5,582 nt of DNA from Candidatus Caldipriscus sp. T1.2 (GCA_000980735.1 LBFQ01000019.1:2170-7751), one strand, 5' to 3'; counted from the stretch's first letter, positions 1 through 5,582 are shown. Translations and numbers: made by a program. The notes: generated from the letters alone by a model not told the origin.

Positions 1-2279
1 TCTATACCGGATTTTCCCTTAATCACCATTTCCGCAAGGGCGGAAAATAATCCCCCTTCGGAAATATCGTGGGCGCTTTCCACAAGGTTCATCCTTATAG
101 CTTCAAGAACAACTTTCAGAATACCCTTAACATAATCAAGGTCCTTGTAGTAAGCGTTTGGAAGGTTGGCGAACTTTAATATTTCCCTTTTATTTTCCAC
201 ACCCAAAATCTCCGCTATTTCCAACAGAAATTCGCTACCCCCAAGATCAAACCTTGATGCCGGATGCCCAACCAAATATACGTAAGAACCCTCACCCTTT
301 GTACCCATACTAGGTATCCTTTCGAGGTTTCTTATTATTCCCACAGCCCCTATTATCAGAGTCGGCAAAACCTTCTGCCTTTCGCTCTCATTGTACAAGC
401 TTACATTTCCGGAAACCACGGGTATTCCCATATATGAAGAAAAGTCCGCAAGGCCCCTTATTGCTTCCTGAAGTTTCCAATACTCAATCGGATCCGCGGG
501 TGATGGGAAATTCACACCATCGGTAAATCCTATCACCTCTCCCCCAACGCAAGCTATGTTTGCGCAAGCTTCCGCGGCTACCCTCTGGGCCCCCCAATAA
601 GGATCCATCTCCAAAAACTTCCCGTTCCCATCCACAGTAAGAGCCAAGGCGTAATCCTCCCCCTTTATCCTCAAAACCGCCGCATCCGCTTCACCCGGAG
701 CGACAACGGTGTCCGTCCCAACCATATAGTCGTACTGCCTGTATATCCACCTTTTTGAAGCGACGGAAGGCCTTCTTAAAACCCTCAAGGAGAGCTCCTT
801 AACGAGCTTTATTGGTAGGCTCTTCTCCGCTTCCTCTTTAATCTCGGAAAGTTTATCAAGTAAAAAGTTGTAGTCCTCCAAAGCCTTTGCCACATCCCTA
901 ACCTTAAAGATATCAAAGTTTCCCCTTATTGCCCCTATCTTAACCTTTACCGCCTCCCTTTTTATCTCATCCTCCCCCTCGCTTAATCCCCTGGATGTTC
1001 CCGTGTACTTCAACCCCAAAGCCAATATATCCCAGAGCATCAGAGAATACCTCCTCTTCTTCCCCCTCAACCTCTTGAAATTCTCCTTTATCCCCCCAAA
1101 TATCCCATAAAACTCCCAAAAATTGTCCCTCCTTGGAATTGCTATCCAATCGGGTTTAGGTTGAGCCTTAAAGATAAACGCCAAGGGGATCTCCGCCAAG
1201 ATTTTGTCCCCATGTATGACCCTGAAAACCCTCTCCCCTATAACCCTCCCTATCACCTCCGCGCTTAAACCCCACTTCCTAAATATCCCCAGTATCTCTT
1301 CCTCTTTACCCCTTTCCACGCACAAAACCATCCTCTCTTGGGATTCCGATAAGACTATCTCAAAAGGGCTTAAAGGTTCCCTTAAGGGAACCCTATCCGT
1401 GTAAAGTTCCACCCCAACCCCTCCCCTATTCGCCATCTCGGGTAATGCGGTTGATAATCCCCCAGCACCAAGATCCTGCATACCCAAAACGTATGGGGTT
1501 TTTACCGCCTCAAGGACCGCCTCAATTAAAAGCTTTTCCATAAAGGGATCTCCTATCTGAACCGCGGGCCTCTTTTCCGAAATATCTCCCTCAAGGGTTT
1601 GGGATGCGAAGGATGCGCCCAATATCCCATCCCTTCCCGTTGGAGCACCAACAAGAATAACCGAATTCCCAACTCCCCTTAAAACCCCCTCCTTCAGGTT
1701 TTCCAACTCTCCAATACCCACGCACATCACGTTCACCAAAGGGTTATCCTCGTAACTTTCGTCCGTAAAAACCTCCCCTCCTATAACCGGCACCCCTATG
1801 GAGTTCCCGTAAGTTGATATCCCCTCAACCACCCCCTTCAAAATGTTCAAAGATTTCTTTGATTTCCTAAAATCCCCAAACCTTAAACTATCAAGCAGGG
1901 CCACGGGCCTCACCCCCATACTCAGAACGTCCCTAACTATCCCCCCCACCCCGGTTGCGGCTCCGTTCTTAGGTTCAACCGCCGAAGGGTGGTTATGGCT
2001 CTCTATCTTAAAAGCCACCACCTTGTTCCCTTCAAGCCTCAAAACCCCCGCCCCTCCCCCAGGACCTACAACCGTCCTTTCGGATGATGAAGGCAAGAGC
2101 TTTAGGAATTTTTTGGAAGACTTATAACTGCAGTGCTCGGACCAATTTAGGGAGAAGATCCCTAGCTCCAAATCGTTCGGTTCCCTACCCAAAAGAGATT
2201 CAATTACCTCGTACTCCTCCGCACTTAAACCCATCAAGAAAGCCTTCTCAAGGGCCTTTAGCTCCATTGATTTAGCCAT
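1..2279 (-). CDS. purL: Phosphoribosylformylglycinamidine synthase subunit PurL, 3' end off the window
   Basis: PurL performs the ATP-dependent amidation of FGAR to FGAM in cytosolic purine synthesis, using ammonia supplied by PurQ with PurS. The frame is open without a stop for 759 codons to the left edge. Motifs in order: NWSEHCSYKS (45-54, with the family's catalytic His at 49), VVGPGGGAGV (70-79), ESHNHPSAVEP (93-103, nucleotide/Mg site), IGGEV (167-171), QDLGAGGLS (268-276), ASKRWIYRQYDYMVGTDTV (507-525), SGNVSLYNES (623-632), SAHDISEGG (735-743). The last motif normally lies about 100 residues before the end of a roughly 740-residue protein, so this one should reach about 860; the excess is an insertion at about 380-490. 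There is no glutaminase domain in the visible part, so this is the small, multi-subunit type. The ATG at 2279 gives a normal-length N-terminus; a TTG at 2315 is an alternative. It diverges from the rhodanese gene. Confidence 0.97.
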   Translation of the reverse strand, partial: MAKSMELKALEKAFLMGLSAEEYEVIESLLGREPNDLELGIFSLNWSEHCSYKSSKKFLKLLPSSSERTVVGPGGGAGVLRLEGNKVVAFKIESHNHPSAVEPKNGAATGVGGIVRDVLSMGVRPVALLDSLRFGDFRKSKKSLNILKGVVEGISTYGNSIGVPVIGGEVFTDESYEDNPLVNVMCVGIGELENLKEGVLRGVGNSVILVGAPTGRDGILGASFASQTLEGDISEKRPAVQIGDPFMEKLLIEAVLEAVKTPYVLGMQDLGAGGLSTALPEMANRGGVGVELYTDRVPLREPLSPFEIVLSESQERMVLCVERGKEEEILGIFRKWGLSAEVIGRVIGERVFRVIHGDKILAEIPLAFIFKAQPKPDWIAIPRRDNFWEFYGIFGGIKENFKRLRGKKRRYSLMLWDILALGLKYTGTSRGLSEGEDEIKREAVKVKIGAIRGNFDIFKVRDVAKALEDYNFLLDKLSEIKEEAEKSLPIKLVKELSLRVLRRPSVASKRWIYRQYDYMVGTDTVVAPGEADAAVLRIKGEDYALALTVDGNGKFLEMDPYWGAQRVAAEACANIACVGGEVIGFTDGVNFPSPADPIEYWKLQEAIRGLADFSSYMGIPVVSGNVSLYNESERQKVLPTLIIGAVGIIRNLERIPSMGTKGEGSYVYLVGHPASRFDLGGSEFLLEIAEILGVENKREILKFANLPNAYYKDLDYVKGILKVVLEAIRMNLVESAHDISEGGLFSALAEMVIKGKSGI
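810..1142 (-). other. Extra inter-domain segment within PurL (residues about 380-490)
   Basis: Between the end of the first PurL half (around AEIPLAFIF, residues 361-369) and the conserved start of the second half (PSVASKRW, 504-511), small PurL proteins have a short linker of a few tens of residues. Here there are about 130. The added part begins aromatic and basic (FWEFYGIFGG, then KRLRGKKRRYS), has a hydrophobic stretch (LMLWDILALGL), and ends in a Lys/Glu-rich region likely to be helical (ALEDYNFLLDKLSEIKEEAE). Reading frame and codon use continue unchanged across it, so it does not look like a frameshift or an intein. I do not recognise it. The boundaries are approximate because they rest on memory of the family, not on an alignment. 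Confidence 0.7.
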
Positions 2280-2303
2280 TCTAAGGTGGTGAAATATCCA
2301 CTT

Positions 2304-2309
2304 TAAAAT
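2304..2309 (+). promoter_or_regulatory. -10 element TAAAAT for a leaderless rhodanese mRNA
   Basis: TAAAAT matches the bacterial -10 consensus at 5 of 6 positions and ends exactly 7 bases before the ATG at 2317, which would place the transcription start at or beside the A of the ATG. No Shine-Dalgarno lies at a usable distance from that ATG. No good -35 hexamer is seen 16-18 bases upstream. The same spacing recurs before 3205 and 5450. Confidence 0.55.
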
Positions 2310-2316
2310 CCCCAAT

Positions 2317-3180
2317 ATGCTTCTCCTTTTGTCATCTTACCCCGCAAATATACTCCTTGATCCGGAAAGCGCGCAGAAAATTAGGTTTAGGGTAATAGTG
2401 GATGTAAGGGAGCCGGAGGAATATGAAAAGGAGCATATACTCGGAGCGGTGAATTTGCCGGTAAATGCTTTCCTTGAAGCTAAAGATGGGATCCCCTTCC
2501 AAATGAAACCCCTTGAGGAGCTCATAGAGGTAATCTCTTCCCTGGGTGTAAGGCAGGATGAACCCATTTTGATATACTCCTCATCTAAGCTTCCTATTTT
2601 TTACGCAAATGTCGCAAGGCTCTTTTTTGTCCTCGAGTACCTCGGATACAACAAGGTTTTTGTTCTAAACGGGGGCTTTGAGGAGTGGGTTAAAAGAAAA
2701 CTACCAACGAGCAACAAGAGGGGTTTATCCCCCAGGATAAGGCTAAAGGCATATCCCGACACTTCACTTATTGTGGATAAAGCCTTTGTCTTAAAAATTT
2801 TGGGAAACCCGGAATATCAGGTTTTTGATGTGAGACCTTCGGAGTATTATTTTGGGGTTCTTGCCCAGCCTTTCTATCCAAGACCCGGCCATATTCCCAC
2901 CGCCTTTTCCTTACCTTACGAATTCTTCTTCAAAAGAACCCAAGATGGGCATTTCGTATTTAAAACCGCGGAGGAGATTGATACTATACTTAAAGCGGTC
3001 GTAAGCCCAACCGCAAAAACCTTTGTTTTATATTGCAATACCGGTAGGGAGGCATCCTTGGGATATTTCATATTTAGGCTTATGGGTTATCCGAAGGAGA
3101 AATTAAAGGTTTTTGAAGGTTCCTTTGCGGTTTGGTCAAGGGACACCACCTTACCCGTTGTAAGGTTCAGGTGGTATTAA
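2317..3180 (+). CDS. Tandem-domain rhodanese (sulfurtransferase), 287 aa
   Basis: Rhodaneses move sulfane sulfur, for example from thiosulfate or 3-mercaptopyruvate, to acceptors through a persulfide on a loop cysteine. Two rhodanese folds are visible. Domain 1 (about 15-130) has VDVREPEEYEKEHILGAVNLP (28-48) and ends at GGFEEW (119-124), but its loop reads YSSSKLP (87-93), with Ser where a catalytic Cys would sit, so it is probably structural. Domain 2 (about 150-280) has VFDVRPSEYY (169-178), GHIPTAFSLP (191-200), the loop YCNTGREAS (239-247) with Cys240 as likely nucleophile, and FEGSFAVWS (266-274). Length fits the thiosulfate/mercaptopyruvate sulfurtransferase type of about 280 residues. 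An in-frame TGA at 2290 leaves the ATG at 2317 as the only good start. The leucine-rich first residues lack a basic N-region, so I infer a cytoplasmic protein. The physiological substrate cannot be read from sequence. Confidence 0.92.
   Translation: MLLLLSSYPANILLDPESAQKIRFRVIVDVREPEEYEKEHILGAVNLPVNAFLEAKDGIPFQMKPLEELIEVISSLGVRQDEPILIYSSSKLPIFYANVARLFFVLEYLGYNKVFVLNGGFEEWVKRKLPTSNKRGLSPRIRLKAYPDTSLIVDKAFVLKILGNPEYQVFDVRPSEYYFGVLAQPFYPRPGHIPTAFSLPYEFFFKRTQDGHFVFKTAEEIDTILKAVVSPTAKTFVLYCNTGREASLGYFIFRLMGYPKEKLKVFEGSFAVWSRDTTLPVVRFRWY
2323..2330 (-). promoter_or_regulatory. Possible Shine-Dalgarno for an upstream TTG start of purL
   Basis: On the minus strand AAAAGGAG lies 7 bases before a TTG at 2315-2313 that is in frame with purL and adds 12 residues (LGILKWIFHHLR) ahead of the ATG at 2279. 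The ATG itself has no Shine-Dalgarno. The same bases encode the leucine-rich start of the divergent rhodanese gene (CTT CTC CTT TTG), so the match may be chance. If it is used, the 5' ends of the two coding regions overlap. Confidence 0.35.
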
Positions 3181-3189
3181 AATACCGCC
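3170..3189 (+). repeat. Inverted repeat / hairpin over the rhodanese stop codon
   Basis: GGTATT (3173-3178) and AATACC (3181-3186) are perfect inverted repeats around AA. As RNA the stem can extend outward by a G-U and two G-C pairs to 3170 and 3189. It spans the rhodanese TAA and ends 2 bases before the TATAAT of the next gene. No run of T follows directly, so it is not a standard intrinsic terminator. It could weaken read-through or be a protein-binding site in the -35 area; either role is inference. Confidence 0.45.
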
Positions 3190-3191
3190 CT

Positions 3192-3197
3192 TATAAT
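3192..3197 (+). promoter_or_regulatory. -10 element TATAAT for a leaderless E1 alpha mRNA
   Basis: A perfect TATAAT ends 7 bases before the ATG at 3205, which predicts transcription starting at the start codon. The 24-base gap after the rhodanese gene holds no Shine-Dalgarno, and no clear -35 hexamer is found. The E1 alpha gene may therefore have its own promoter as well as any read-through from upstream. Confidence 0.6.
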
Positions 3198-3204
3198 ACC
3201 CGAG

Positions 3205-4347
3205 ATGAGAACGCAAATGTTTCAGCCTTTTACATATGAACCCATAAGATTTATTGGACCCGATGGGGAACCGCTTATGGACTTTTCCCTTGAGGATCTT
3301 GGGCTTACGGTTGAAGACCTAAAGCAGATGTATTACTATATGGTTTTGACAAGGAGGTTTGACGATAAGGGTTTAATACTTACCCGCTCCGGAAAGGCTT
3401 TATTCTACGTTGAGGCGAAGGGGCAGGAGGCGGCGCAAGTTGCTTCCGCTTGGGCTTTTGATAAGGAGGATTGGATAATACCCGCACATAGGGAACATGG
3501 GGTTTATATGGTGAGGGGTTATCCCTTGGAGGAGATGTTCGCCCAGCTCATGGGTAGGGCACTGGATCCCAACAAGGGAAGGCAGATGCCCGCACACTGG
3601 GGCAAGAGGGAATTAAAGATCCTTACCATATCTTCGCCCGTGGGAAACCAAATTCCCCAGGCGGTGGGGATAGGTATGGCGATAAATTATAGGAAAACAA
3701 AGGAAGTCGTTGGGGTTTATTTTGGTGATGGGGCGGTTTCCCAGGGGGATTTCCATGTTGGTTTAAATTTCGCGGTGGTTTTCAATACACCTGTGGTGTT
3801 TATGTGCCAAAACAACCATTGGGCAATATCTGTACCCAGGTACAAACAGACCGCGGAGCTTCCGATAGCGCATAGGGCGAAGGGTTATGGGATAGAGGGG
3901 TTCTACGTGGATGGGAACGACCCGTTGGCGGTTTATGCGGTAACCAAATACGCGGTTGAGAAGGCGAGAAGTGGGGGAGGTCCAACCCTAATAGAGTTCT
4001 TAACTTACAGGTATGGGGCGCATTCAACCGCGGATGACCCGAAGAGGTACAGGAACGAGGAGGAAGTTGAGGTTTGGAAGAAGGTTTGGGATCCCCTAAA
4101 GAGAACAAGGCTATTTATGGAAAGGAACGGGTGGTGGAACGAGATGGCGGAGGAACTCCTTTGGAAGAGGGTAGAGGAAGAACTTAATAGGGCTATAGAG
4201 ATAGCGGAAAAGAGCCCTATACCAGGACCCGAGACAACATTTGAGGATGTATTCAGCTATATGCCCGACTTTTTGAAGGATGAGATGGAGGAACTCTTGG
4301 AAGAGTGGAGGGAGAGGGAAAGGTTAGGGCTTGTCAAGAAACACTAA
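3205..4347 (+). CDS. 2-oxoacid dehydrogenase E1 component, alpha subunit (branched-chain/pyruvate type), 380 aa
   Basis: E1 alpha/beta heterotetramers use thiamine diphosphate to decarboxylate a 2-oxoacid and pass the acyl group to lipoyl-E2. The cofactor motif is plain: GDGAVSQGDF (174-183) through to QNNHWAISVP (202-211). Other family blocks are GQEAAQVA (73-80), DPNKGRQMPAHWG (121-133), DGNDPLAVYA (236-245), and YRYGAHSTADDPKRYR (268-283), whose His273-Ser274 match the conserved loop phosphorylated in the human enzyme. The N-terminal block FTYEPIRFIGPDGE, NKGRQMP, STADD and the late FEDVF resemble, from memory, the Thermus branched-chain E1 alpha more than Bacillus PdhA, so a branched-chain or mixed substrate is likely but not proven. 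The leaderless signal supports the ATG at 3205; the ATG at 3217 is an alternative. Length is normal. No E1 beta follows: the next gene is a glycosyltransferase overlapping by 17 bases, so the partner must be elsewhere. Confidence 0.93.
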   Translation: MRTQMFQPFTYEPIRFIGPDGEPLMDFSLEDLGLTVEDLKQMYYYMVLTRRFDDKGLILTRSGKALFYVEAKGQEAAQVASAWAFDKEDWIIPAHREHGVYMVRGYPLEEMFAQLMGRALDPNKGRQMPAHWGKRELKILTISSPVGNQIPQAVGIGMAINYRKTKEVVGVYFGDGAVSQGDFHVGLNFAVVFNTPVVFMCQNNHWAISVPRYKQTAELPIAHRAKGYGIEGFYVDGNDPLAVYAVTKYAVEKARSGGGPTLIEFLTYRYGAHSTADDPKRYRNEEEVEVWKKVWDPLKRTRLFMERNGWWNEMAEELLWKRVEEELNRAIEIAEKSPIPGPETTFEDVFSYMPDFLKDEMEELLEEWRERERLGLVKKH

Positions 4348-5428
4348 AATTTTAGTAATAAACTGGCAGGATTGGAAACATCCCCTTTCGGGAGGGGCGG
4401 AGGTACATCTGAGGGAAATTTTTAAAAGGCTCTCAAAATTCTGGGAAATACATCTCCTCGTTTGCTCCTTTAGGGGGGCAAAGGATTACGAATTCCTAGA
4501 AGGGCTTCACATACACAGGGTGGGAGAGAGAAATACGTTTAACTATTTTGTGCCCTTTGCATACTCAAGGCTTGAAAGGGAAATAGGCTTTGACCTAGTT
4601 ATAGAGGACCTAAACAAGATCCCGTTTTATACTAGGTTTTACTCAAGGAGAAAAAAACTGGCGATTTTGCATCACCTTTTTGGCAATTCCATATTTGAGG
4701 AAACGAACCCATTTTTTGCCCTTTACGTTCTCCTTCATGAGAAAATGATCCCAAAACTCTATAGGGGGATCCCTTTTATCGCTGTATCCGAAAGCACCAA
4801 GGAGGAGCTAGTAAGGGGTGGGATCCCGGAAGAAGATATTAGAGTGATATACAACGGGATAGATACGGAATTTTTCAAGCCCTCAAAAAAATCCGAAAGG
4901 CCCCTAATAGTTTATCTCAACAGGATGAGGAGATACAAAAGGCCGGACATAGCCCTAAAGGTTTTTAAAAAAATATCCGAGAATTGCAAGGATTGCGAAT
5001 ACCTTATGGTGGGTACAGGTCCATATTTGGGAAAGGTTAAAAGTTTAGCAGGGAAGTTGGATATTGATGTAAATTTTGCAGGTTTCGTGGATGAAGAAAA
5101 AAAGAGGGAAATTTTGTCTTCCGCCTGGGTAGTTATAAACACTTCCGCAAAAGAGGGTTGGGGGTTGGTGAATATGGAATCCTTTGCGTGTGGAACTCCC
5201 GTTGTAGGTTTTAAGGTTCCGGGAATTAAAGATTCCGTCAAAGATGGATACAATGGATTCTTGGTTGATGATGGGGACATTGAAGGTATGGCAAAAAGGG
5301 TTTTGGAGATAATAAGGGATGAAAAGTTAAGATTGGAACTTTCTAAAAATGCCAGGTCCTTTGCTGAGAAATTCACATGGGATAAAACCGCGGAGGAATT
5401 CAGGGGGGTAATAGAGGGGATGTTGTGA
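4331..5428 (+). CDS. Family 4 (GT-B fold) glycosyltransferase, 365 aa
   Basis: Retaining GT4 enzymes transfer a sugar from a nucleotide-sugar donor to a growing glycan, usually at the inner face of the membrane. The N-terminal half carries ILVINWQDWKHPLSGGAEVH (7-26), whose glycine-rich GGAEVH is typical of the acceptor half. VIYNGID (172-178) marks the domain border. The C-terminal donor half has YLNRMRRYKRPD (195-206), MVGTGP (226-231), FAGFVDEE (249-256) and the hallmark EGWGLVNMESFACGTPVVGF (275-294), which holds the E-x7-E pair Glu275/Glu283, then DGYNGFLV (305-312). There is no membrane segment. The TTG start at 4331 lies within the last codons of E1 alpha, with AAAGG about 8 bases upstream, which suggests translational coupling. 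No canonical start nearer the conserved ILVINW is visible, so the TTG is the best choice. Donor and acceptor cannot be told; no other sugar genes are in the window. Confidence 0.93.
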   Translation: MSRNTKILVINWQDWKHPLSGGAEVHLREIFKRLSKFWEIHLLVCSFRGAKDYEFLEGLHIHRVGERNTFNYFVPFAYSRLEREIGFDLVIEDLNKIPFYTRFYSRRKKLAILHHLFGNSIFEETNPFFALYVLLHEKMIPKLYRGIPFIAVSESTKEELVRGGIPEEDIRVIYNGIDTEFFKPSKKSERPLIVYLNRMRRYKRPDIALKVFKKISENCKDCEYLMVGTGPYLGKVKSLAGKLDIDVNFAGFVDEEKKREILSSAWVVINTSAKEGWGLVNMESFACGTPVVGFKVPGIKDSVKDGYNGFLVDDGDIEGMAKRVLEIIRDEKLRLELSKNARSFAEKFTWDKTAEEFRGVIEGML

Positions 5429-5436
5429 TCCGGCCA

Positions 5437-5442
5437 TATAAT
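5437..5442 (+). promoter_or_regulatory. -10 element TATAAT for the gene at 5450
   Basis: A perfect TATAAT starts 8 bases after the glycosyltransferase stop codon and ends exactly 7 bases before the ATG at 5450. It contains part of an earlier in-frame ATG (5441), which would be upstream of the predicted transcription start. No Shine-Dalgarno precedes 5450, and no -35 hexamer is seen at standard spacing. Confidence 0.55.
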
Positions 5443-5449
5443 GTTTGCT

Positions 5450-5582
5450 ATGGTCTGGTTGATAGCCATAGGCAAGGGTGTAGGCATAACGGTGCCGGTT
5501 TCCCCGGTTCCGGCGGAAAAACCGGGTACCTGGAGGGTGTATAATGCCCAGGTATCACCCGAAAAAGCGAACGTATCCTTAC
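5450..5582 (+). CDS. Unrecognised protein, N-terminal 44 residues only
   Basis: The frame is open from the glycosyltransferase stop to the right edge. From ATG 5450 the protein begins MVWLIAIGKGVGITVPVSP, then a Pro-rich piece (VPAEKPGTW) and RVYNAQVSPEKANVSL. The first 22 residues are mostly hydrophobic with one Lys, so a weak signal peptide or membrane anchor is possible; starting at ATG 5441 would add MFA. Codon use (AGG, ATA, GCG, CCG) agrees with the other genes. Support for the start comes from the TATAAT-7-ATG arrangement shared with two genes upstream. I do not recognise the family. Two competing frames across the same stretch are less convincing: a GTG at 5425 (38 codons), and an ATG at 5544 preceded by GGAGG. 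Confidence 0.5.
   Translation, partial: MVWLIAIGKGVGITVPVSPVPAEKPGTWRVYNAQVSPEKANVSL
5491..5530 (+). repeat. GC-rich imperfect inverted repeat near the right edge
   Basis: CCGGTTT (5495-5501) pairs with AAACCGG (5519-5525). After a small internal loop, GGT (5491-5493) pairs with ACC (5528-5530). Inside the loop CCG (5504-5506) can pair with CGG (5514-5516). It lies in the early coding region of the gene at 5450, or in an untranslated leader if translation really starts at 5544. Pro/Gly/Val codons rich in CCGG could create it by chance. Confidence 0.35.

Noticed and set aside
967..1149. Possible frameshift in purL, since a second minus-strand frame is open here
   Set aside because: The purL frame reads continuously through this stretch with the same codon use and reaches the next conserved motif without a shift; the other frame encodes an acidic, Gly/Glu-rich shadow.
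1204..2275. Plus-strand open frames opposite purL (1204-1404, 1843-2127, 2084-2275)
   Set aside because: Ser/Pro/Leu-rich translations typical of the antisense of a purine-rich gene; the minus strand carries unmistakable PurL motifs throughout.
2317..2350. Signal peptide at the start of the rhodanese (MLLLLSS)
   Set aside because: No basic N-region, too short a hydrophobic run, and the first rhodanese domain begins almost at once.
3800..4108. Minus-strand open frame of 102 codons
   Set aside because: Antisense of the conserved E1 alpha C-terminal half; Pro/Ser/Arg-rich shadow.
4345..4360. TAAAAT at 4345-4350 followed by 7 bases and an ATA in the GT4 frame
   Set aside because: ATA is not an accepted bacterial start and falls within the conserved ILVINW strand; a TTG start with a possible Shine-Dalgarno lies upstream.
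4912..5487. Minus-strand open frame of 191 codons
   Set aside because: Antisense of the glycosyltransferase, whose GT4 motifs lie across it; composition is Ser/Pro/Ile-rich with no recognisable motif.
5540..5545. Second TATAAT near the right edge
   Set aside because: No start codon lies 7 bases downstream, and the bases are explained by Val-Tyr-Asn codons of the 5450 frame.

Overview
The window looks like an ordinary piece of chromosome from a thermophilic bacterium, with no sign of mobile DNA. Reasons: base composition is in the mid-40s % GC by eye, arginine is written almost wholly as AGG/AGA and isoleucine often as ATA, the sense strand of every gene is purine-rich, and proteins are rich in Lys/Glu/Arg. 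The 2-oxoacid dehydrogenase subunit resembles the Thermus branched-chain type, but codon use and GC do not fit Thermus. I cannot name the phylum; an uncultivated thermophilic lineage is possible (inference).

Layout. Positions 1-2279 on the minus strand carry purL (FGAM synthase, glutamine-independent subunit), cut off by the left edge after 759 readable codons. Only about 37 bases separate its ATG from that of the next gene, which diverges from it. On the plus strand follow a tandem-domain rhodanese (2317-3180), a thiamine-diphosphate 2-oxoacid dehydrogenase E1 alpha subunit (3205-4347), and a GT4-type glycosyltransferase (4331-5428) that starts inside the end of the E1 alpha gene. A fifth, unrecognised gene starts at about 5450 and runs off the right edge. 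There is no gene-free stretch over 300 bases, and no tRNA, rRNA, CRISPR or insertion sequence.

The genes do not form an obvious pathway: purine synthesis, sulfur transfer, oxidative decarboxylation of 2-oxoacids and glycan synthesis. E1 beta, E2 and E3 partners are not next to E1 alpha.

The two signals most worth following are these. (1) Three plus-strand genes (2317, 3205, 5450) each have a -10-like hexamer (TAAAAT, TATAAT, TATAAT) ending exactly 7 bases before the ATG, with no Shine-Dalgarno sequence, which points to leaderless transcription. The internal GT4 gene instead has a possible Shine-Dalgarno and a TTG start. (2) PurL carries an extra segment of roughly 100 residues, basic and then helical, between its two halves. 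I found no convincing new multi-gene system.
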